Shown in pieces: positions 25,692-33,633 of a stretch of 64,000 nt of DNA. Position 1 is the first letter of the stretch. The number at the start of each line of letters is the position of its first letter. A program made the position numbers and the translations under genes. Location: positions 186,001 through 250,000 of the forward strand of contig CAVQFB010000008.1 in NCBI GenBank assembly GCA_963711675.1, read 5' to 3'. This stretch comes from CAVQFB01 sp963711675. GTDB lineage: Bacteria > Acidobacteriota > Terriglobia > Terriglobales > Acidobacteriaceae. Below the pieces are notes generated by a model. It ran no database searches. It was given only the letters and a program-made list of their open reading frames with translations, and had not been told where the DNA came from.

Positions 25692-27476
25692 ATGACCACT
25701 GCTAGTTTTTCGATCTCCGAAATTGCGCCGGTTACGCTCCCCAAGCCCCGGCTGCGCATTGGTGTAATTCTCGATTCTCCGCTTGTGCCGGGATGGGCAA
25801 AGCATATTGTCGATGAGATCGACGGCTCTCGCTTCGGTCAACTCGTCCTGATCGTCAAACTCTCACGCAACCCGGCAACAAAGGTGTCAACCGGCAAGAC
25901 GAGTCACCCCCGCAGGCCGTTGCTGTTTGAGTTGTGGCAGCGGCTGGATCAACGGTTCTTCAGCCAGCGCTGTGCGCGACCTGAGATCTTCAAACCCGTC
26001 TCTTTTTCGCCCCGCTACGACTGCCCAAAACATCTGGAGTGCCACCCGATGGAAGATGAGCTTGGCCTTTCGCTTTCTTCACCGGACGTCGCTACCATTC
26101 GCAGCTTCCAGCTCGATGTTCTGATTAACCTCACGGAACGACCTGTACAAGGAGAAGTTCTGACCGCCGCAGAGTACGGCGCTTGGTCCCTGGGCGACGC
26201 AAGCGAATCCGTGGCCAGTCTATTCTGGGTCCTATACCGGGGCGACTCCGTCCGGCGTACCACCGTAGATATATGGAAAGACCGCTGCAACTGGAGGAGC
26301 CAACCCGCCTCCTGGTCCGCTACGGATTCGCTTTCATTCTTCCGCAACTCCAGTAGCATGTACTGGAACAAATCCGAACTCCTGATTCGCCATCTGGCGG
26401 ATCTTTATCGCGACGGATTCGAATCGGTTGCTGCCTCTTTGCATCCGCGAATTGCACCTCGGCCGCACCTACCCACGAACCTTGAGGTGGCACGCCTGAT
26501 AACTCGCCTGATCTCACGCGCAGCCAAAGCCCAGTTCACCAAACACTTCCTGCGCGAGGAGTGGTTTGTAGGTTTCCGGCAGACATCCGGTGAGTCGAAT
26601 GGCCCGATTGCCGCCATCAAGCGGCTCCGTCCTCCCCGAGGGCACTTCTATGCCGACCCTTTCGTGATCGACAAAAACGGCAGCACCTATATTTTCTTCG
26701 AGGACTGTTCTCTATCCTCCCACAAGGCGGTCATTTCCTACGTCGAACTGGATCAGATAGGACGGTGCAGTCGGCCCCGCATCGCTCTCGAAGAGAGCTT
26801 TCACCTTGCGTATCCGCAGCTTTTCGAGTGGGGCGGAGAGATCTATCTCCTTCCCGAAACCAAGAACAACCGGACCATCCAACTCTATCGCGCTACGGAT
26901 TTTCCGCGAGGTTGGCAGCTTGCCCATGTTCTGCTGCGTGACGTGTCAGCGGCGGATTCAACGCTGCTCTACCATCACGGCAAGTTCTGGCTGTTCACAT
27001 CCGGGTTAGGAACCGAGGATCCGTGGTTCGATGGCGACCGCGAGCTGTCCTTATTCTTTTCCGACTCGCTTTCTGGACCGTGGACGGCCCATCCCCTGAA
27101 TCCGGTCGTCTCGGACGTCCGCGGAAGCCGTTGCGCGGGTCAGTTGTTTTTCCGGGACGGCCAGCTCATCCGGCCGGCGCAGGACTGTTCCCAGGTTTAT
27201 GGATTCGCGGTCACCTTCAATCGCGTGGACAGGCTGTCTGAAACCGAGTACCACGAGACCCCGGTTGGGACTCTCTTGCCGACGTGGATGAACGGCAATC
27301 GTGGCACCCACACCTTTAATCGCAGTGGAAGGTACGAGGTACTGGACGGCCGGACACTCGTCGCTCGCTTCTGGCCCCGTCGGACTCGTCCACGCATCGA
27401 ATCCACCTTCACCTCAAGAACGGAACTGATACTTGCCCGGAACTACAGCCATGATGACGCCTGTACCGCGGATTGA
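25692..27476 (+). CDS. Formyltransferase-like / GINT1_N-like two-domain protein
   Basis: A protein of 594 residues from the ATG at 25692 (a GTG at 25662 is possible; neither has a good ribosome site). Residues about 20-230 begin with LRIGVILDSPLVPGWAKHIV and contain LDVLINLTERPVQGEVL and YGAWSLGD, which resemble the fold of formyltransferase-domain proteins. The C-terminal half starting HFYADPFVIDKNGSTYIFFE is like the N-terminal beta-propeller module of GINT1-type glucosaminyl transferases, with LAYPQLFEWGGEIYLLPE and RDVSAADSTLLYHHGKFWLF. No classical glycosyltransferase donor motif is visible. It probably modifies an amino sugar of the polysaccharide, but the reaction is not known. It overlaps the next gene by 26 bases. 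Confidence 0.75.
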   Translation: MTTASFSISEIAPVTLPKPRLRIGVILDSPLVPGWAKHIVDEIDGSRFGQLVLIVKLSRNPATKVSTGKTSHPRRPLLFELWQRLDQRFFSQRCARPEIFKPVSFSPRYDCPKHLECHPMEDELGLSLSSPDVATIRSFQLDVLINLTERPVQGEVLTAAEYGAWSLGDASESVASLFWVLYRGDSVRRTTVDIWKDRCNWRSQPASWSATDSLSFFRNSSSMYWNKSELLIRHLADLYRDGFESVAASLHPRIAPRPHLPTNLEVARLITRLISRAAKAQFTKHFLREEWFVGFRQTSGESNGPIAAIKRLRPPRGHFYADPFVIDKNGSTYIFFEDCSLSSHKAVISYVELDQIGRCSRPRIALEESFHLAYPQLFEWGGEIYLLPETKNNRTIQLYRATDFPRGWQLAHVLLRDVSAADSTLLYHHGKFWLFTSGLGTEDPWFDGDRELSLFFSDSLSGPWTAHPLNPVVSDVRGSRCAGQLFFRDGQLIRPAQDCSQVYGFAVTFNRVDRLSETEYHETPVGTLLPTWMNGNRGTHTFNRSGRYEVLDGRTLVARFWPRRTRPRIESTFTSRTELILARNYSHDDACTAD

Positions 27477-28587
27477 CGAAGCAGCCGAAAAGACGGAACG
27501 GCAGACGAACTCTTCGGGGACATCCTCGCGCCGGTGGGGGTCCGTCGAGCGTGTCGATATTCGCGAACACCGTAAGGCGATCACAGCTCTTTTTGAGAAG
27601 GGCGGGAAAGCGGATTTCGCACGGCAATTTAACTGGTACTACCGGAGCGTGGGGCAGGAATTGCCGGCTTCCTGGATATTGCGCGACCAGGATCAGGAGC
27701 TGCGTGGATTGTGCTCGGTGACCGTGCGCCCGATGAGGTTTGGAGCGACTACGCTTCGCGCCGGAGTTGCTGGGAACCTGATGGTCGATCGAAAGGCAAC
27801 CAACTATCTCGGCGCTTTCCTCCTGGTGCGGGCCATGAAATCTCTGGTGACGAGTCATGAAATCGATGTCCTGCTGGGCATCCCCAACCAACTGGCTCAG
27901 CCTGTGTTTTTCCGTTCGGGGTTTCATCTGATGGATCGCTGGGATACCTATGCGCAGGTCTTCCACTCCCACAATTTCCTGCGTTCGCGCGCCGGCCTCG
28001 CTGCCAGTCTGGCAAGCCCGTTTGTGGATCTTGGCGCCGCCGCTCGTCGCAGAGTGTCTCGCTGGTCGCGACCGATGTTTTCAGGTTTTCTCATGGTCGA
28101 TCTGTCCGAGAATGAAATCAACAATCTTGCCTTGGACGAGTGGTCCCTGCCACAGAGTTTCGTTGTGAATTCGTCAGCCGAGTACTTGACGTGGCGATTC
28201 CTGCGAGATCCGGCGAAGCCTGCAGCGATAGAGGCATTCGTTTCGCCGGCCGGCAAAACGTGCGGTTACGTCGCCCTCCGCCGCGAGCCCGGCCGGACCT
28301 GGATCATCGACTGTCGCGTCGATCACAGGGAGTGGTCGGAAACAGATGCGATTCTCTGTTTCTGTCGAGAGCGCCAGCACTTGAGCGACAGCGTGTGGGT
28401 GACCAGCCTGCATTCCGGATCGCTGTCAGAGCACTTGGCATCTTGGGGCTTCGTTCGAGTCCCACACTCGATGGGAGGCTATCCCGACTATCCCCTGGTC
28501 GGCTTCTGGCTGCCAACCCACCCCTTGGCACACGCGTTCGCGCAGCCCAGTTCGTGGAGCCTTTATCCCGGTTTTAATGATGTCTGA
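27451..28587 (+). CDS. GNAT-fold acyltransferase-like protein
   Basis: A protein of 378 residues from the ATG at 27451, overlapping the upstream gene by 26 bases. The N-terminal domain has the features of a GNAT fold: ELRGLCSVTVRPMRFGATTL as central strands, AGVAGNLMVDRKATNYLGAF in the acyl-CoA binding position, then LGIPNQLAQPVFFRSGF. A second, less clear half follows with SAEYLTWRFLRDPAKP and GYVALRR. Proteins of this kind in polysaccharide loci attach acyl or aminoacyl groups to sugars. The acyl donor and acceptor are not known. Position between the GINT1-like and deacetylase-like genes suggests a decoration step. Confidence 0.75.
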   Translation: MMTPVPRIDEAAEKTERQTNSSGTSSRRWGSVERVDIREHRKAITALFEKGGKADFARQFNWYYRSVGQELPASWILRDQDQELRGLCSVTVRPMRFGATTLRAGVAGNLMVDRKATNYLGAFLLVRAMKSLVTSHEIDVLLGIPNQLAQPVFFRSGFHLMDRWDTYAQVFHSHNFLRSRAGLAASLASPFVDLGAAARRRVSRWSRPMFSGFLMVDLSENEINNLALDEWSLPQSFVVNSSAEYLTWRFLRDPAKPAAIEAFVSPAGKTCGYVALRREPGRTWIIDCRVDHREWSETDAILCFCRERQHLSDSVWVTSLHSGSLSEHLASWGFVRVPHSMGGYPDYPLVGFWLPTHPLAHAFAQPSSWSLYPGFNDV

Positions 28588-28642
28588 AGCGACCGACCAA
28601 AACTTACAAGTCACTAACAAGACTCAAAGACGAACTTAGTCG

Positions 28643-30079
28643 ATGCGCATAGCCTTACACTTCGCTCCCCAGCAGCCGCCAATCCATCGTGCGCGCCTGC
28701 AGTATGCCTTCCGCCTGTTTTGCGCTATCTACGGGCACGAGCCCCTGTTGGACTCGGTCCCCGCCATCACTGCGCATCTCACGATTAGCTACGAGCCGCT
28801 AACCAACTCGGCAGCGACACTACAACTTACGAGCGCCTATGTTGCCCGCCCAACCCATCTCGCGGCGCCTTCCCCCACTCCATACTCGCGTGACGATGAG
28901 GACACGGCGTTGTTGTGCTCACGCTTTCCCAGGAACGAGCCGGACTGGCTGGGAGAGATCTTTGAGTGGGTCTCGAGCGCGGACGAATACAGCGTCAAAG
29001 CGCGAGATTCTGTCGGGCGCGTGCCGTTTTCCGCTTCCTATGTGGGTCGCCATCACCTCAATCCACAAGTGCCCTATGCGGCCATCGCGATGCGTTTTCT
29101 CCAGCGTGCTATAAATCGCACTCTGCCTCGTTCGCCAGTCGCGCCTGTTTGTCCGTCGGCGTCGAGCTCTCATCTCATTGTCAATACTCACGATGTCGAT
29201 CTTTTGCCGGTTTCCCGGACGAGAAGTTTTCAACGGTTGACAAAGAATGCTCTTCTTTCTCTGGGACTTTACAAATCACCGGGTCTGGCGGTGAAGCAGG
29301 CTGGGCAAGCTGCGCGCCTGGCTCTGGGCTCAGAGAATCCTCTAGACCAGGTTCCCGGCCTCGCGCACCGGGAGCGCGCGCATGCGGTGGGCGGCAGCTA
29401 CTACTTCCTTTGCCACCATGGCCATCGACGGGATGGAAACTATTCGGTGGCTGCGCCAGGCACTCTATCCCTGATGCGAGACCTGCAGCCGCAACTGGAG
29501 GTCGGGGTTCACGGCTCTTATCGCAGCCTGGAAAATTCGGATGGACTGGCATCGGAATTCAACTGCCTGCGCGCTCTCGGCTTCGATCCATTGGGTGGCC
29601 GGCAGCACTGGTTACGCTTCACCATGCCGCAGTTGATCCATGCGGTCGAGCACGCTAACGCCGCCTACGACAGCTCTATCGGCTGGTCCCAGATCATGGG
29701 ATACCGGGCCGGAGCATGTTTCGCATATCCCCCCTACAACTTCGAGCGCGAGGGTCCGGCGAACTTTCTGGAAATTCCCCTCGTCGTCATGGACAGTCAA
29801 GTTTGTACCCCAGAAAACGGTGATGACGACGGACTTCGTTCCGTATCCAAAGTGTTGGCCGCCAGCCGACGCTATGGTTGGGGAGGCATTGCTCTTCTCT
29901 GGCATCCCACCGCGTTCGGCGGAGTGCAGTGGCCCGAGTATGTCGGAGAGGTCTTCTGGAGCGTAATGAAGGAAGGCTTAGAAAAGAATGACACCTGGAT
30001 GAGTGCCGCTTCCTTTATGAAAACAGCTTGGCCGAGATACGCGGCTAGCGGCCTTTTGCCCAAGAGGGAGTTCCTATGA
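28643..30079 (+). CDS. Polysaccharide-deacetylase-like protein (NodB superfamily)
   Basis: A 478-residue protein. The first 170 residues form an uncharacterised N-terminal domain. The remainder matches the NodB-type deacetylase arrangement: NTHDVD at about residue 183 in the place of the metal-binding Asp motif, GSYYFLCHHGHRRDG, EVGVHGSYRS with the metal-site His, then GYRAGACFAYPPYNF, which includes the catalytic-base arginine/tyrosine region, and a late LLWHPTAFGG His. It could remove N-acetyl or O-acetyl groups from the growing glycan. No signal peptide is visible, so it probably acts in the cytoplasm. Its stop overlaps the next start by 4 bases (ATGA). Confidence 0.8.
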   Translation: MRIALHFAPQQPPIHRARLQYAFRLFCAIYGHEPLLDSVPAITAHLTISYEPLTNSAATLQLTSAYVARPTHLAAPSPTPYSRDDEDTALLCSRFPRNEPDWLGEIFEWVSSADEYSVKARDSVGRVPFSASYVGRHHLNPQVPYAAIAMRFLQRAINRTLPRSPVAPVCPSASSSHLIVNTHDVDLLPVSRTRSFQRLTKNALLSLGLYKSPGLAVKQAGQAARLALGSENPLDQVPGLAHRERAHAVGGSYYFLCHHGHRRDGNYSVAAPGTLSLMRDLQPQLEVGVHGSYRSLENSDGLASEFNCLRALGFDPLGGRQHWLRFTMPQLIHAVEHANAAYDSSIGWSQIMGYRAGACFAYPPYNFEREGPANFLEIPLVVMDSQVCTPENGDDDGLRSVSKVLAASRRYGWGGIALLWHPTAFGGVQWPEYVGEVFWSVMKEGLEKNDTWMSAASFMKTAWPRYAASGLLPKREFL

Positions 30080-31167
30080 CTTCACATACAAGCCTCGATT
30101 CGACCGGGTCTGTGGCAACAGAGCTCGAACCCCAACCTCAGGTGGTTGTGCCTCGCGGTGTGGGGCATCAAACTGGGCAGCCGGTCCACCCGCATGTAGA
30201 GCTTCGCGACCAGGAGTTGCGCGCCCTCACTCCTGCCGAATTTGCTGCCTGGGACGCGTTCGTCGACCGCTCTCCTCAGGGCTCACCCTTTGTGCGCTCA
30301 TGGTGGCTGCGTGCGGTCGGAGGCACGACACAGATTCTCGGCTACTTCAAGAAGGGGCAATTGGTCGCGGGCATACCCCTCTACTCGGAGAAGCGTTTCG
30401 GCATCACGCTGTACACCATGCCGAAACTGACTCAGACTCTCGGGCCCGTCCTCGCACCCCAGACCGGCGAGCACGTCAGAGCGGTATGGGACGAGATGGA
30501 AATTCTCGGCGCTTTCGCCGAAGCTCTGGGCAAGCGGTCCATTTTCTTTCAGGGGTTTCACCCCTCGCTGCAGAACTGGTCGCCGTTCTACTGGAACGGC
30601 TTCTCGCAGACCTCGAGGGCTACGCACATTCTTGATCTTCAGGATCTTGACCAGGTCTGGTCGGGAATAGCGCATCGGACCCGACGCGCCGTGCGCAGTT
30701 CGGAGCGCGAGGGTATCCGTGTCGTTGCCTGTAGCCCGGACGATGTCTGGCATGCGGAAGAGAAAACCTTCGCGATACAGAACATGAAGGTGCCACACTC
30801 GATCGAGTACCTGCGTCAACTCCATAACGCGGCCAAGGAGAACAACGCAGGTGAGTGTTTCGCCGCCATCGACAAGGATCAACGGATGCACTGCGCGGCC
30901 TTTATGATCTGGGACCACCGTCGCACCTATGCCATCGCCTTGGGTGGCGACCCGCAGCTTCGTGGCCGAGGGTCCACGGCGTTCCTCATGTGGCATATGA
31001 TCCAGTTCGCCGCGCAGAACTCTCCCATTTTCGATTTTTCTGGTTCGATGCTGCAGCCGGTGGAGCTATTTCTCAGAAGCCTCGGTACCACTCAGGTGCC
31101 TTACAACTGGATCATGAAATTCCCGTTCTGGCTGAAGGTTTACCTGGTGTCGCGACACAAGTTGTGA
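30076..31167 (+). CDS. FemAB/BioF2-like GNAT acyltransferase (PF13480-like)
   Basis: A 363-residue protein coupled to the deacetylase-like gene by an ATGA overlap. After a 40-residue low-complexity N-terminus, SPQGSPFVRSWWLRAVGG and GQLVAGIPLYSEKRFG form the first half of a FemAB-type double GNAT fold, and RTRRAVRSSEREGIRV with AIALGGDPQLRGRGSTAFLM and IFDFSGSMLQPVELFLRSLG the second. Such proteins in polysaccharide and exosortase loci transfer acyl or aminoacyl groups. Together with the acyl carrier protein and AMP-ligase genes downstream it is a candidate acceptor-side enzyme for a carrier-bound acyl group. This link is inference from context. Confidence 0.8.
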   Translation: MTSHTSLDSTGSVATELEPQPQVVVPRGVGHQTGQPVHPHVELRDQELRALTPAEFAAWDAFVDRSPQGSPFVRSWWLRAVGGTTQILGYFKKGQLVAGIPLYSEKRFGITLYTMPKLTQTLGPVLAPQTGEHVRAVWDEMEILGAFAEALGKRSIFFQGFHPSLQNWSPFYWNGFSQTSRATHILDLQDLDQVWSGIAHRTRRAVRSSEREGIRVVACSPDDVWHAEEKTFAIQNMKVPHSIEYLRQLHNAAKENNAGECFAAIDKDQRMHCAAFMIWDHRRTYAIALGGDPQLRGRGSTAFLMWHMIQFAAQNSPIFDFSGSMLQPVELFLRSLGTTQVPYNWIMKFPFWLKVYLVSRHKL

Positions 31168-31213
31168 CTACGCAAAGATACAAATCCGCACTTTTCTCTC
31201 TAACTTCGGGGTC

Positions 31214-32371
31214 ATGAGGACTATGTCTGAAGCTGGTTATGACATTGTGATGCTGACTTCCGCCCACCCGGCAACTGACGACCGCATCTTCTACCGGGAA
31301 GCGAAGAGCTTGCTGGAAGCGGGCTTCTCCGTGTGCGTCGTCGGGCGGCATCCCGTGTCCACGGTGGTCGATGGCATCGCGATCCATGCTTTGCCTTCGC
31401 CCCCCAGCCGTGCCGCGCGGCTTCTTCTTGGGTGGACGATCTTGAAGCTGGCGCTTCGCCTGAAGGGCAAGCTCTACATCTTTCACGATCCCGAGTTATT
31501 CGGCGTGGGTTTGATTTTGTCGCTGTTGGGAAAGCATGTCGTCTACGATTCCCATGAGAACCTGCCCAAGCAGTTCCTTCAAAAAGACTGGCTGCCCTGG
31601 CCGGTTCGCGTTCTGCTTTTTCCCGCGGTTTACGCATCCGAATATCTTGCATCGCGCTTGCTCAGTGGCGTTATCGCCGCCGTTCCCACCATCCAGCGGC
31701 GCTTCGGGAAAAAGCGAACCGTCCTCGTGCGGAACTTCCCGACACGATCGGCACTCGTTGTGCTTGGCGGCGGGTCTGACATCTGCTCCCGTGCCGATAT
31801 TGCCATCTACACCGGTGGCCTGAGCCGGATCCGCGGCATTCGCGAACTGGTGCAAGCGTTTGCCGGTGTTCGCGGAGCTCAGCTATGGTTGGTCGGCAAG
31901 TTTGATGACGTACAGTTCGAATGCGAGATCCTCTCCAACCTGCCCGACAACGTGACCTGGTTCGGTTGGAAGCCTTTCCCGGAAGTCCTGAAGATGTACC
32001 GCTCCGCGAAGATCGGCCTGTGCCTTCTGTATCCCGAGCCCAATCACCGCAATTCACTGCCGGTGAAACTCTTCGAATATCTGGGCGCGGGGCTGCCGGT
32101 GGTCGCTTCTGATTTTCCGGAATTTGCTGAATATGTGGAAGGCTGCGGGCTGCAGGTCGATCCTCACAACGTTGGTCAAATAAGAGACGCCGTGCAAACC
32201 CTGTTTTCGGATGAAGAAACCCTGAGCCAGATGTCTTTGCGGGCTCGCGAGCGAGTCCTGAATTCGTTCGCGTGGGAGCCCGAAGCAGCCCGGCTGGTCC
32301 AGTTCTGCAAGGATCGCATGGCGCCGAGGCAAGCAGGCACTCCCCAACTCATTTCCCGCCGCTCATTCTAG
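31214..32371 (+). CDS. GT4-like glycosyltransferase
   Basis: A 385-residue glycosyltransferase. The N-domain begins with IVMLTSAHPATDDRIFYREA, a signature of the branch of GT4 that handles capsule-type glycans, and has YIFHDPELFGVGLIL and VVYDSHENLPKQ. The C-domain has IYTGGLSRIRGIRELV and SLPVKLFEYLGAGLPVVASD with the donor-binding acidic residues. A hydrophobic region near residue 110 may contact the membrane. The ATG at 31214 lacks a strong ribosome site; an ATG at 31223 is possible. It probably adds one of the later sugars of the repeat unit. Confidence 0.9.
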   Translation: MRTMSEAGYDIVMLTSAHPATDDRIFYREAKSLLEAGFSVCVVGRHPVSTVVDGIAIHALPSPPSRAARLLLGWTILKLALRLKGKLYIFHDPELFGVGLILSLLGKHVVYDSHENLPKQFLQKDWLPWPVRVLLFPAVYASEYLASRLLSGVIAAVPTIQRRFGKKRTVLVRNFPTRSALVVLGGGSDICSRADIAIYTGGLSRIRGIRELVQAFAGVRGAQLWLVGKFDDVQFECEILSNLPDNVTWFGWKPFPEVLKMYRSAKIGLCLLYPEPNHRNSLPVKLFEYLGAGLPVVASDFPEFAEYVEGCGLQVDPHNVGQIRDAVQTLFSDEETLSQMSLRARERVLNSFAWEPEAARLVQFCKDRMAPRQAGTPQLISRRSF

Positions 32372-32405
32372 CGGCGGCGCAGTGGTCAGTTATCTGGATA
32401 CTTTC

Positions 32406-33569
32406 ATGCGAATCGGACCAAATCGGCTCGCCAGCGTTCTCGGAGCGGTCTTCTTACTCGTAGTGTCGTCATTATGGGCAGGTAACGCGCGCCCTGCAAC
32501 TGCAATCAACATGAACCGCTATGTTGCTCCGTCCGGAAGCGACCGGAACGACGGTTCTCTCTCCCATCCCTGGGCGACTATCAATCGGGCCGCCCAGTCC
32601 GCGTTTCCAGGGATCATGATCCACGTCGCTCCCGGCGTGTACAACGAAGCCGTGGTGACACCGCAGAGTGGTGCTCCACCCGCCCGGATTCGTTTTATCT
32701 CGGAGAAGAAGTGGAGTGCGATTATCCGCAGCCGTGGCGCCTCGGTGACTTGGACCAATCAGGGCAACTACGTCGACATAGTCGGTTTTGACATTAGCGG
32801 CGACGGCCGGGGCGGCATTCTCAACTGGGGATCAGGCGTCCGCATCGTCGCCAATCACGTGCACGACATACCCGCCGCGAACTGTCCCGGCGACGGCGGA
32901 TTCGGAATTGCCAACGCAAACTACTCTGGGTATGACAATGACATCGTCGCGAACGTTGTTCACGACATCGGAAATCTGAACCAACTCTGCGCGCGAGTTC
33001 ACGGGATCTACCACTCCAACCTGCGTGGACAACTTGTAAACAACATCTCCTATCGCAACCAGGGCTTTGGTATTCATCTCTGGCATGCAGCGACGGGCGT
33101 GACCATTGCCAACAATCTGGTGTTCAGCAATCATTACGGCGGAATACTTATCGGTGCCGGCGACTCACCGCATAACGGCGATCCGGCTTTTCCCGCCGAC
33201 CACATCACCGTCGCCAACAATATCGTGGCCTGCAACCTCAATCGGCACGGGATCGAGGAAATGGGAGTGACCGGCAACAGCAACCGGTATCTGAACAACC
33301 TCGTGTACCAGAACCAGAACGCTAATTGGAGACTTCGCACCGGAAGGCAATCAGGAACGGTGGAGGCAGATCCGCAATTCGTGAATTTCCAGCCTGATGG
33401 ACGTGGAGATTACCACCTGCGCGCGACCAGCCCAGCCTTGAGGGTCGGCTTCTGTGTGAGTGGACCGGCCTTCGACATCGACGGCAAGCCCCGCCCGCAA
33501 AACGCCGCCTGCGACATTGGGCCTTATGAGTCCGGACCTGCGGTGACACATCCCTGGCCTCCTGATTAG
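32406..33569 (+). CDS. Secreted right-handed parallel beta-helix protein
   Basis: A protein of 387 residues from the ATG at 32406, with a signal peptide (LASVLGAVFLLVVSSLWAG). RYVAPSGSDRNDGSLSHPWA at about residue 40 is the DUF1565-type opening of many pectate-lyase-fold proteins. Turns with HDI, NNLVFSNHYGGILIG and NNIVACNLNRHGIEE form the helix; residues from about 320 (DPQFVN...SPALRVG...DIGPYE) are a choice-of-anchor-Q-like end. Fold relatives include polysaccharide lyases and epimerases, so it may cut or modify the exported polymer, but catalytic residues cannot be assigned. A GTG at 32382 would lengthen the N-terminus without need. Confidence 0.82.
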   Translation: MRIGPNRLASVLGAVFLLVVSSLWAGNARPATAINMNRYVAPSGSDRNDGSLSHPWATINRAAQSAFPGIMIHVAPGVYNEAVVTPQSGAPPARIRFISEKKWSAIIRSRGASVTWTNQGNYVDIVGFDISGDGRGGILNWGSGVRIVANHVHDIPAANCPGDGGFGIANANYSGYDNDIVANVVHDIGNLNQLCARVHGIYHSNLRGQLVNNISYRNQGFGIHLWHAATGVTIANNLVFSNHYGGILIGAGDSPHNGDPAFPADHITVANNIVACNLNRHGIEEMGVTGNSNRYLNNLVYQNQNANWRLRTGRQSGTVEADPQFVNFQPDGRGDYHLRATSPALRVGFCVSGPAFDIDGKPRPQNAACDIGPYESGPAVTHPWPPD

Positions 33570-33633
33570 GCAGAACAGAAGGCCAGGGGTTGCTTCTTGT
33601 GTGTTGCGTGAAGCCGACGCCAGGCGCCAAAGA

